NCBI RefSeq assembly: GCF_024166365.1
Contig: NC_064827.1
Coordinates: forward strand, 48,946,635-49,010,634
DNA length: 64,000 nt
Origin: Elephas maximus indicus
Taxonomy: Eukaryota > Chordata > Mammalia > Proboscidea > Elephantidae
Direction of reading: 5' to 3'
A program made the translations under genes and the position numbers. The notes under the pieces were generated by a model. It made no database searches, was not told the DNA's origin, and saw nothing but the letters and a program-made list of their open reading frames with translations. This document shows positions 46,741 through 56,415 of the stretch, piece after piece. The first letter of the stretch is position 1. Each line of letters opens with the position of its first letter.

Positions 46741-48545
46741 GGGTATTGGTAAAATGTTTTTTGTTTGAATCGCCTTCAATACCTGGAACAGTTAAGACTA
46801 TCCTGCTGAAACAGAAAACCTGATGGTGATTTTTAAGTTTGTCTGTATAATGGGGGGTAGGGAGAGGGGAAGGAAGGTAGTGAAAGTTGTTTTTGATAAT
46901 TGATAGATTAACCCTCCCATGGGAAAAAACCAAACTAAACTAAAAATGCAGGGAAATATATCTTCCTAAATGCATTTACGATCTGTCAAGAAAATAAGGT
47001 ATTTTCAGGGCAAAATATGAAGTGAAAGAAGGAAGTTAGCAGGATAACTGGAGCACTGCAGCTGGCTGTTGCTCTGAAGGCATTTTTTAACCAGGTGAAC
47101 TTGAACTTCCATTGTCATGGTCTTGGAAAAGAGGAGACAAAGATCAAGGGTTATCCAAGGTCCCTTGACACAACCTCCACAGCAATGGGACCCAAAGACC
47201 TATACCCCCAGTGAAAGGGTGAACTAGAAATAACTACTATTCCCATCACCACCAAGGTATTGCAAAGAAAATCGATTGTCTAGAACCTAGGTGTTGAGCA
47301 AGGGAAAAAAGTGTCATCACTGAGAATTTGGAACCACAAGCTGTCCCTCATGTAGTTTGAAGCCCAAATTCATATTACCTGTGCATTCCAAACGACAAAC
47401 AAACCAAACACTCAAGTCAACAATTTAGAGTAATCTGGGGCTGGCAGTGAACCAGGTGGCAAAAACAAATGCAAATGCTTAGTAGAGGAACCTACCGTTA
47501 TATTAAATCTCAAAAAATCTCCACAAATAAAATCCCGATAAAAATGAACAGCTTGCAGTAAAAAGTAACTCTACTTACTCAGAGTCACCATGGATGAGAA
47601 ACAATAGATGGCAGAAACAGGCCCACAAAAATTCAAATACTGGAATTTTTATACAAAAACTGTAAAATAACTATAATTGCTAAAATTGAAAAGTATAGGC
47701 TGGAAACAAGGAACTATAAAGGAAGTCTAAGAGAATTTGAAAAAGATCTAGGTATAAACTTCTATGAATGAAATGTTTGAAATTAAAATGTAAAATGGAA
47801 ACAACAAAAAATTGAAAGAGAAAATTTAAAAATTAATCCCGTTTACAATAACATAAAAATTTACCTCGTGATAAATTTAGCAAATGTTTAAAAGACTTCT
47901 ACCAATAAAAACTAAAAAGCATTGTTGGGAGAAATTCAAGGCCTGAATAAATGAGAGATAGACCATGCTCATAGATTAGAAGACTCATATTTTTAAGATG
48001 TTAATTTTTCCAAAATTGATTAATAGATTCAATGCAATTCCAATAAAAATCCCAGTGGGCTTTCTTTTTTTTTTGTAGATATTGGCAACTGTCACTAAAA
48101 TTTACTTGAAACTATGAAGGTATTAGAATAGCCAAAAGAATGTTGAAGAGGAACAAAGCTAGATGTTTGTTCTAATCAAGATTGTGGGATAGTGGCACTA
48201 AGATAGACGAATAGACCAGTGGAAAAGAATAGAGAGTCAGAAATAGATCCAAGAATGCACCGTCATATGATTTTTGACAAAGACACCAATGTAATTCAAT
48301 GAGGAAAAGAAACTCTCTTCAAGAAATCATGTTGGCTCAACTGGATATCAGCATGGGAGAAAAACTCAATCTTAGTTCATCTCTCACATTTTACACAAGA
48401 GATGATTCAAGATGGTTTAATGACCTAAATGTAAACGTTAAACCTATAGGAATTAGAAGAAAATGTAGGAGAGTATCTTTGCAATTGAGGGGAGGGAACA
48501 ATTTTCTAGGCAGGACACAAAAAGAACTATAAAACAAAAAAATTT

Positions 48546-49300
48546 AAAACTTTTTTTTTAAATTGTACTTTAGACAAAGGTTTGCAGAGCAAGTTAGTTT
48601 CTCATGAAACAATTAATATACAAATTGTTTTGTGACATTGTTTGCCAACCCCCGAGACATGTTAACGTTCTATCCTTCTCCACCTTGGGTTTCCTATTAC
48701 CAGCTTTCTGTCCCCTCCTGCCTTCTTGTCCTTGCCCCTGGGCTGGTGTGCCCATTTGGTCTCGTTTTGTTTTATGGGCCTGTATAATCTTTGGCTGAAG
48801 AGTGAGCCTCAGGAGTGACTTCAGTACTGAGTTGAAAGGGTGTCCGAGGACCATCCTCTTGGGGTTTCTCCAGTCTCTGTCAGACCAGTAAGTCTGGTCC
48901 TTTTTTGTGAGTTAGAATTTTGTTCTACATTTTTCTGCAGCTCTGTTCAGGACCCTCTACTGTGATCCCTGTCAGAGCAGTCAATGGTGGTAGCCAGGCA
49001 CCATCTAGTTGGGCTGGACTCAGTCTGGTGGAGGCAGTGGTAGTTGTGGTCCATTAGTCCTTTGGACTAATCTTTCTCTTGCGTCCTTGGTTTTCTTCAT
49101 TCTCCCTTGCTCCAGATGGGGAGGGACCAGTGCAGTTATCTTAGATGGCCACTCACAAGCTTTTAAGACCCCAAATGCTACTCGCTGAAGTAGGATGTAG
49201 AACATTTTCTTTATAAACTGCATTATGCCAATTGAGCTAGATGTCCCCTGAGACCACGGTCCCCAGCCCTCAGCCCAGTAATTCAGTCCCTCAGGGATAA
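48546..49300 (-). mobile_element. L1 3' UTR of another subfamily, minus strand
   Basis: The T-rich tail, agacaaaggtttgcagagca, ccatctagttgggctggact and gccaattgagctagatgtcc parallel the 36539 copy in order but differ at the 3' end, suggesting a distinct subfamily. Inserted into the plus-strand L1. Confidence 0.82.
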
Positions 49301-49411
49301 AACTCCTGTTCTTGGGAAAACAATGTTAAGAAAATAACAGACTGAGCAAAAACATTTGCAATACATATATCCAGCAAAAGACTCATATACGGGTTATATA
49401 GATATATATTA

Positions 49412-49576
49412 GGAAATCCTGGTGGCATAGTGGTTAAGTGCTATGGCTGATAACCAAAGGGTCGGCATTTCGAATCCACCAGGTGCTCCTTGGAAACTCT
49501 ATGGGGCAGTTCTACTCTGTCCTATAGGGTCGCTATGAGTTGGAATCGACTTGACGGTACTGGGGTGGGTTTGGGT
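49412..49576 (+). mobile_element. AfroSINE inserted in an old L1
   Basis: Full element from ggaaatcctggtggcatagt to the gggtttggg tail. A 15-bp duplication tatagatatatatta is at 49397-49411 and 49577-49591. The flanks on both sides are old plus-strand L1 ORF2 sequence. Confidence 0.94.
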
Positions 49577-49930
49577 TATAGATATATATTACAAATCGTT
49601 AATAAAAAGACTTGGGCAAAAGACTTGGACAGATACTTAAAAAAAAGTTGATGTCCACAAGGACCCATTATCTCTCCATCTTTCTTTTCTACCTTCCATC
49701 TCCATTTATGGCCATCATCCTTATGTTCACAAGATGGCTACTGTAACTCCAGGCATTAAAACTGTGTCGCAGGCAGAAATAGGAAGGAAAGAATGTGATG
49801 AATCTGTCTCTTTATGAGAAAAACCACATCTTTCCCACAAGCTCCACTTGACAGATTTTGTTTATATTTCTCTGACTACAACTCAGTCACATGGCCATAC
49901 CTAGCTGCAAGGAAGCCTGGAAAATTGAGG

Positions 49931-49951
49931 TTTTTTTTTTTTTTTTTTTTT
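49931..49951 (+). repeat. poly-T run, 21 bases
   Basis: Uninterrupted T21, likely the tail of a decayed minus-strand retroelement; adjacent sequence is not recognised. Confidence 0.85.
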
Positions 49952-50114
49952 AGCTAGGTGGATTTCTTTAGCAAAGTAAATCAGGGTTCTGTTATAAAGC
50001 ATATGGGGAAATGGACGTAAGTTAGGCAACTAGGAGTCTCCGTGCTCTATACGGGGGTAAATATGAAAACAGAAGGAAAAGCAAACACAATGTACTCAGC
50101 ATAAAGAATGAGAA

Positions 50115-50245
50115 GTAGTATTGTGCAGGGAACAAAGCACTGCAGTGAGTCTCCTAGTCCTGGCTCTGCACCAGACTTGCTGGGGAACTGGTTTTCGGGT
50201 TCTTCCCCTGTAAGTTAGACATTGGAGTAGATAACCTACAAGCCT
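50115..50245 (+). mobile_element. MIR fragment, plus strand
   Basis: gtctcctagtcctggctctg, gactggtttt-like middle and ttcttcccctgtaagttaga are diverged forward MIR. Confidence 0.55.
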
Positions 50246-50269
50246 ATAGAACCTATTATGGGAATTAGG

Positions 50270-50460
50270 TTTTATGATAAATTGCTTATGTTCAAGAGCT
50301 CATTTAGATATCATAACAAATATATGAGTAGGAACAATATGTGAATATTATTCCATTTTGCACTGGAGCTTGCTAAATCTCAGAGCATCTACATTGGTGC
50401 ACAGATCTAGTAAGTGGCAGAGCCAGAATTCCAACTAAAGTCTGCAGGCCCCCAAAGTCA
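50270..50460 (-). mobile_element. MIR fragment, minus strand
   Basis: aagagctcatttagatatca and ctagtaagtggcagagccag, then aattccaactaaagtctgca, are reverse MIR. Confidence 0.65.
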
Positions 50461-50554
50461 AAGGCTTCTTTCCACTGTTCATCTTTTCTCCAAAGGTGGA
50501 ACAAGCTCATTCATTTTAATTTACTGAATTTTAAGGTTATACTTTCTAAACCAC

Positions 50555-50745
50555 TTTCAAAATGTAGCATGGCAGCCACCTGCAGCAGAATTACCTGGGG
50601 TGCTTTTTGCAAATGCAAATTTATGGGCCCCCTCTAAGTCAACTGAAGCCAGACTCTGGGGGCTAGACCCCTGGGATCTTCATTTTTAAAAGCTTCCCAG
50701 GTAATCTGGAGACACTTTAAGGTCTCACAACCACCATTTTAAAGT
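50555..50745. mobile_element. MER5A-like hAT fragment
   Basis: cagaattacctggggtgctt, a central diverged part, and aaaagcttcccaggtaatct match the same family as at 6120. Confidence 0.7.
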
Positions 50746-51034
50746 TACAATTTATTGGTCTATTCCAATGTAGTTTATTTGTGGATCCGTGGCTCATGGA
50801 AATTTCCTCCAAATATCAGGAAAATAAAATTTAAAAATACTCTGTTCCTCCTTCCTCTTCCTCAGTTTTCTATTGAACGCAGTCAGTTCCATGGAAAATG
50901 TTAAGGAACTGGAGGTGTGTCATGGAAGATATCTTAACATGGATTGACTGAGGCTCTGTAAAGCAAAGGCACAGATTAATATGAACATAAATGTTGGATA
51001 GAATCATACAGAGCTGGAAGGGGGATATGCAAAG

Positions 51035-51215
51035 GAAATGGCATTAACTAAATATTTACTATGTTCCAGACACTGTTCCAGACACAGCGCATCATTTAGG
51101 GAATCCAAGACATATGATTCAATCCCTTTTTATTTACAAATGGGGTAGGCATTACAGCACGGTTATCTCTACTTTACAGAGGAGGAACCTAAAGTTCAGA
51201 GAACAGTCACTTTTC
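51035..51215 (-). mobile_element. MIR, minus strand
   Basis: aatatttactatgttccaga, cactgttccagacacagcgc and ctactttacagaggaggaac are reverse MIR blocks. Confidence 0.72.
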
Positions 51216-51584
51216 AAAGGCGAATCGTTCGTTCGTTTGTACAATAAATATCTCTTGAGAGCTCTTATTTTATGCAAGACATTGAGAATAAAGCATCGAA
51301 AAGACAGTCCAGAGACCTTGTGTGTCACGGGGCCCTGGTTTACCCAAGTTTCCATTGAGGACTGAGAGAGCAGACTGGGGCTGGAGCCTGCCAACAGCAG
51401 CATCTCTGCCTGCCAGCAGCCAGGAGGAGTAGAGCTTGTGGCTGGTGGTCCAGAGCTCCACCGGGAAGTTTCCACGGCTCAGTGAATACCATGCCTTTAC
51501 CTTTCTGGGCGGTGGGGAGTAGGCAGGGGCCTGAAGGGAGTACTTTGAAATGGAACTTAAAAGGGGCTAAGGGAACCCCAAAAT

Positions 51585-51715
51585 CTCATCATAGTCTTTC
51601 AGTAACCTTGGGAGGCAGATATTATTTCCGATTTATAGAAGAAGAAGCTGAGGCTCAGAAAGGCTAAGTGTTCTCATCAGGAGTGACTAGAGCAGGTCTC
51701 AGATTCTAGTCCAAT
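51585..51715 (-). mobile_element. MIR fragment, minus strand
   Basis: taaccttgggaggcagatat and agaagctgaggctcagaaag are the MIR core. Confidence 0.65.
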
Positions 51716-51719
51716 GCCC

Positions 51720-52599
51720 CCAGCCCTCGCACTTGACAGCTCACTGAAAAAAAAAGTCTAAATAGGTGGGTAAAAGGCTCAGCCAATAGCGCTAAAGTAG
51801 TTTACTTGAGGTTGGGTATGAGTCTTTCAACCAACATTTATTTAATTCCAAGTTCAAATCACACAGAAAATAGAACTGTTTTCTCCTTAAAAGGTTCTGC
51901 GGAAGAATGTTCTCTGTTCTATGTAACAGCCTCCTTGGCTGTGTTTGTGTCTGAAGAAAGGATCAGTCTGACAGGAAGAATTATAAATCTGGAGCTCATT
52001 TCGGTGTCCCAGCGGGAAGGTGGGTGGAGCGCCTCACAGTAAATTAGGAATTCAGAATGAAAACGTAGTTGAGTTTATCTGGGTTTTCAGTGACACCTCA
52101 GAATTATTGTATGGGCGTGTCAGACAGCTCAAGGTAATGCCTGCTTCTCCTACGCCCCGTGGGAGCGGGTGCTGAGAAGGGGAATCCTCCTCCTTTGGTG
52201 GGGTGGGGGCTTCCCTTTCCAACCTGGATCAGGAAGGGAGAACGGGGAAGACGAATAGTTTGAAGGCCTGAGTCTTCTCTGAGTTCTGGAGGGAGGCTAT
52301 TGGGGGGTGTGTCTGAGCTCAGGATCTGGGTCCGAGGCTGGGCTCTGAGACTAGGATTTGGGAATTTTCTGAGCCTGGAACTTGGGCTAGAGCAGGAGTA
52401 AACAGGAGACTGAGTCGTAAAGGAAGGGCACCGAGAAAGGGTTTTGAGGGGGCAGATGTTGAAAGTTGAAGCGCGGACCTGGGGACGGAGAGTTGAAGCC
52501 TGAGGACACTGCGGATCTGGGCAGAATGTGTTGGGGTTGGGGTGGAGGTCAGTGCCAGGTCGTTGGTGTCTAGAGGAAGCTAAAAGACAGTCGAGGGGC
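51720..52599. other. upstream flank of the TGFBR1 CpG island
   Basis: Repeat-poor sequence that becomes G-rich from about 52140 (runs of gggg, agggaggc). A likely proximal regulatory region by position only; no specific site is assigned. Confidence 0.5.
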
Positions 52600-52810
52600 C
52601 ACAGCCTTTTTCCGACGACTCACAGACAGACCCGTCTCTCAGCCTTCGCCCATCCGGGACAAGAGACGCCCTCGCACCGGGGCTGGCGAGACCCTGCCCC
52701 CACCCGGCCGCCTCCGAGCCCGGAGCAGCGCGGGCTGGGCTTGGGGTCTGGGCGCCCTGCGCAGGGGGAGTGCTGGGGGCGTGGTCGGCGGCCGTGCCCC
52801 GCAGCTCGGG

Positions 52811-52912
52811 ATTGGCTGCCACTTGGGCCCGTGGGCGGGGCTCCCGGCTGGGTTTCGCTGGGCGGTTCGCAGACGGCGGAGAGGCGGGGCCGGCGGGAGC
52901 CTGGCAGCCAAT
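52811..52912 (+). promoter_or_regulatory. TGFBR1: paired CCAAT and GC boxes upstream of TGFBR1
   Basis: Within about 100 bp: ATTGG at 52811 (CCAAT on the minus strand), GGGCGGGG at 52833, GGCGGGGC at 52883, CCAAT at 52908. Alternating CCAAT and GC boxes at this spacing are common in TATA-less mammalian promoters. They lie 170-270 bp before the ATG, so transcription probably starts just downstream, around 52920-53000 (inference). Confidence 0.6.
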
Positions 52913-52957
52913 GGACTCGCGGCTCCGGAGCAGTTACAAAGGGCTGAAGCGAGGCCG

Positions 52958-53075
52958 CGGCGGTGGCGGCGGCGGCGGCAGCGGCGGCGGCGGCAGGGGA
53001 GGTGGGGCGAGGCGAGGCTTGCTGAGGCGAGGCGGCGGCCGGGCCGGGCCGGGCCACAGGCGGCGGCGGCGGCGG
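52958..53075 (+). repeat. TGFBR1: GGC/CGG-rich 5' UTR of TGFBR1
   Basis: GGC-type trinucleotide runs occur at 52958-52996 (broken by single T and A substitutions) and as five perfect CGG units at 53061-53075, five bases from the start codon. Between them are short direct repeats (gaggcgaggc units, gggcc units). Such tracts vary in length and fold stably, so they may affect scanning to the ATG (inference). Confidence 0.7.
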
Positions 53076-53079
53076 GACC

Positions 53080-53164
53080 ATGGAGGCAGCGGCTGCTGCT
53101 CCGCGTCCCGGGCTGCTCCTCCTCGTGCTAGCTGCGGCGGCGACGCTGGTCCCAGGGACGACGG
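53080..53164 (+). CDS. TGFBR1: TGFBR1 exon 1 (TGF-beta receptor type 1, signal peptide)
   Basis: The ATG sits in a strong context (gggaccATGG). It encodes MEAAAAAPRPG, a hydrophobic LLLLVLAAAATLV core and PGTT, then the first base of a Gly codon; donor gtgagt at 53165. 85 nt, 28 codons plus one base. This is the N-terminal signal peptide of the type I TGF-beta receptor (ALK5), a membrane serine/threonine kinase that phosphorylates SMAD2/3. Ligand-binding and kinase exons lie beyond the window. From memory the human exon 1 coding part is 97 nt; the 12-nt difference falls in the alanine run (four Ala here, nine in human). The position downstream of COL15A1 on the same strand supports the call. 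Confidence 0.95.
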
Positions 53165-54369
53165 GTGAGTGGCGGCGCGGCCGGGTTGGCGGGCGGCTGG
53201 CGGGCGCGCAGGCAGGGCCCGGCCTCTGGCTCGCTCCTTCTCTTTCTCAAACATGGCGCGGGCCGGGGGCGCAGGTGGCGGCGCCGGGGCCGGGACTTGG
53301 GCGCGTGTTGGGCTCCCTGGCCCGGCGCGGCCAGGCCCCCGCCACGGAACCGCAGGCGCGGTGGGGAGGCTGGACGGGGGCGTGTGTCCGAGCGCGGGTG
53401 GACGCCCGGCAGCCCGAGGCCGCCCCACTTGGCGCTCCCCCGGAGAGGTGGCGTCGGGCGGAGCCGTCCGAGGCCGGGGGCTGCGCTCTGGGGTGTGAGT
53501 GAGTGAGGGCCCAGGACTGAGGGTGCGAGGGTGGCCCGGGCGAGCAGAGCAGGGCCTTCCGCTGACCTCCGCCGAGGGAACTGTGAAGCCTTGTCCCTGG
53601 TATCCCCACCCCAAGCGAGTCGGTGCCTGAGGCCCCAGGGGTCCGGGGCGGGGTTGGGGTCCAAAGAAGCTTCCCAGGCAGAGTGTGAGCTCTGAGCCTT
53701 CAGGCTTCCCCGGGCGGTGAGAGGGGGCTACCTGTGGCTGAGACCCCCGGGTCATTAGGGTTGCCCCCAGCTTTGGCCCCGGCCCGGTCCTGCTCAGAGA
53801 GGCTGCTTCCACAGCCTGGGGTGCCTTTGGCGAGGGAGCTGCGAAGCTTTGTGTGGAAGGAGGCGGACGAAGATGTGCGGAATGTTTCTTCTTTCGTGCG
53901 TCTGGAAAGTGTTGAAGCGAATCCAGTAACCAGACGGCTACGGATTGTTTTCATAGTAAAAAATGGAACGTTTGCTCACTCTGCGGGGTTTGGAATGTTT
54001 GAATGAGAATTACTCTGTGAATTTATCAAAAGCTTTTATTTCCTCGAAGAAGAATGCTAGTGATCTTTCTTTTCCCCAGTGACAGTAGTTTGAATCAGTC
54101 ATCTGCATAGCTGGTTTTCAAGGGAAAATGCTTGCTTGGTTTTCCAAAATACTCAATCAGGATGGGGTAGGTGGTTATCTACCCAAATGGAGTACAGGGT
54201 GAAAAACTTCGTGTTACAAACCAAATGACAATACTAGAAGCTAAAATATGGACCTAGTTTTAGCAACTGAAATATAGTAAAAGTACATTCCTATTTCTGA
54301 AATCGGACACCCTGTATAAAAAACAAAAGACTCAACCCAAGGCTGAGGGTGTCAATTATTAGTCTGAAT

Positions 54370-54590
54370 AGCTACTGTGTTTTAAGAGCTTACTATGATG
54401 TAGGTGCATAAAGTACACTAAAGTACTTCAGCTAATCCTCACAACTAAATCTTCAAGGCTAGTGGCATTTGCCCCCGTTTTATAGATGAGAAAACTGAGG
54501 CGAGAGGTTAAGTACTCATTTACTAAGTGCTACAGTTAGGATTTGCATCTTTGCATCCAGGGCTCTGTTTCCAAAGCCTGTACACCTTAT
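54370..54590 (-). mobile_element. MIR, minus strand (TGFBR1 intron 1)
   Basis: ttaagagcttactatgatgt, cagctaatcctcacaactaa and tagatgagaaaactgaggcg are in reverse MIR order. Confidence 0.78.
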
Positions 54591-55749
54591 ATATGCCAGA
54601 CTGTCTTACCCGGCCCATTTTTCTTGTTCAGTCATCTGATAGTGATTGATCTTTATTATTCACTTTTAGATTTTGGCTTCAAAATTTGAATACCAGGTTG
54701 CCTTCTTTCTAACTGCCAGCACATTCCTGAGTCCCTTCACACTGAAACTACAAGAAAAAACAATGGATTTTTGATACTGGCCTCGGGGAGAGGAGATAAT
54801 TGTGTGGACCTGTGGTAGAATCAGCATAGTTATACATCAAACAGAAATGACATTTCCACATCACTATTAACTTGAATAACGTAATTCACTCTTTTCCAGT
54901 TATTGTAGGACAGAATATTCATGTATTCAGGTAACAGTATTAGACTTAATTGGCTGTACAGAACATTGCTCAACCCAAGCCCTGAAGGAGTTTACAGAAT
55001 ACATTGGCATGCATACGATAGAAAGCTGATCCAGATGCTTATTACTCCAAGCCCAGACTACGTCAACTAGTCTGCCTGCCCTGATTGCTCATATTGATGT
55101 TTCAGTTCATCCTTTTTGTACATACGGAAGAAGCTAAGCTCAGAAGCTTTTTTTTCTTTATAATTGCCTTCCTTATTCAAGAACTTGTAGTTCTTTATCG
55201 GCTGGCTGTTAATTTTATATTTCTCTGCCTGGCTTCTGCTTTCTACAGCATAGATTTCTCTAGGGAAAATGGTTTCCTATCCCTAGTGCAGAGTTTCATA
55301 CCACTATGTTTACATATATATCCCATTTGAGAATGCAGGTTCTTTTCTGCCATTTCATAACTTTTTTTTCTTTGAAAACATGCCTAAAACCCAACTCTTT
55401 TTTTTTATTAATGCCTCTTAAGTATGCCTCTTTGTATGCAGCCAGCTGCCCGTTATCCCTCGAATCTAGTTGCTTTCCATTGTTTCTCTCATCTGGTCTT
55501 TTCTACAGGCTGCTGCCAAACTAATCTTCCTCAGTGATCCCCAGGAAGGGTTTACAAGACTTCCTATTTGTATTCAGCCATTAGAGCATATACTTGAGAC
55601 CCATGATTAGAACCATCTCTGAGTATCAGACCAGAGAATCTCACCCTTTCACTAGTGCAAACCCTCAGTTCCAGCGATTTCTCTTTTCCCCCTGACTCCT
55701 GACTGCTCAGTCTTTCCACTGCATAATTAATTTTGTCCCCTTTTGGGGG

Positions 55750-55815
55750 TGGAGCCCTGGTGGGCAGTGGTTAAAAGCTCAGCTGCTCACCAGAAAGGTT
55801 GGCAGTTCTGATTGG
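55750..55815 (+). mobile_element. AfroSINE 5' fragment
   Basis: ggagccctggtgggcagtgg, then ttaaaagctcagctgctcac and aaaggttggcagttctgatt, the tRNA-like head only; the rest is missing. TGFBR1 intron 1. Confidence 0.82.
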
Positions 55816-56229
55816 TTGGTACCCTAGCGATGCCAGTTGTTACATATTTTTACTGTCACCCATAGAGGCTTCAGTATTCAAAGAGGAAAATGATTAGTAC
55901 AGACTGAAGTGATTGCGGAAGGCTTCCTGGACACTTTAGGACTTAAGCTGTTTTTGAAGGGTGGCTAGAATTCAGATGGGCAGAGACAGGGATTTGATGA
56001 GTGTTAGGTTTTTTTTCCTGTATAACCTGTGTCTCCAGCCTCTACAGGGCAGCAGGAAACTTTTATTGACTAACTGGCAACTTACTCTTTAGAGTTAGGT
56101 ACTTTATTCTGTAATGTGGGTTTTGGATGTATTGACCACTATTATTTTTATTAATTCTAAGAATTCTATGCTGTGTGACTAGAAACAAAATAGGAAGGTA
56201 ATCTTAAGTGGCATGAGTGAAGGAGAATA

Positions 56230-56415
56230 ACATTATGGGGTACCCACCAGGGCTAGGCATTCTAAAAGTAAAAGTGGTAGTATCCCTTCAGTTTACAGAT
56301 GGGAAAACAGACATGGAGAGATCAGAAGAATTTCTCAGGCTTGTACAACAAATGAGTGGCAGAACTGAAACAGGGACTTTGATTTTCTGATTCCAAATAT
56401 TGTGCCCTGTAAGGC
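56230..56415 (-). mobile_element. MIR, minus strand (TGFBR1 intron 1)
   Basis: cagtttacagatgggaaaac, a diverged part and caaatgagtggcagaactga are in MIR order. Confidence 0.65.

Larger units (their letters stand above)
47815..49660 (+). mobile_element. old L1 ORF2 region, plus strand, split by two insertions
   Basis: caatgcaattccaataaaaa, atagagagtcagaaatagat and tgatttttgacaaagacacc are conserved ORF2 3'-half sequence. The element runs to about 48545, resumes at about 49310 (taacagactgagcaaaaaca) after an L1 3' UTR insertion, and resumes again after the AfroSINE at 49412-49576. Confidence 0.82.
52600..53560. promoter_or_regulatory. TGFBR1: CpG island promoter of TGFBR1
   Basis: A sharp rise in G+C and CpG density against an AT-rich background, covering the region upstream of the ATG, exon 1 and the first 400 bp of intron 1. 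No TATA box stands out near the expected start. GC boxes lie at 52833-52840 and 52883-52890 and CCAAT motifs at 52811-52815 (inverted) and 52908-52912. This is the pattern of a broadly expressed TATA-less promoter regulated by Sp1/KLF and NF-Y type factors (inference from motifs). Confidence 0.85.

Noticed and set aside
52934-53812. A 292-codon open frame on the minus strand across the TGFBR1 promoter and exon 1
   Set aside because: It is Pro/Ala/Arg-rich low-complexity translation of a CpG island, where stop codons are rare. No domain, no splice support, and it overlaps the sense coding exon; several other long frames in the same interval have the same cause.
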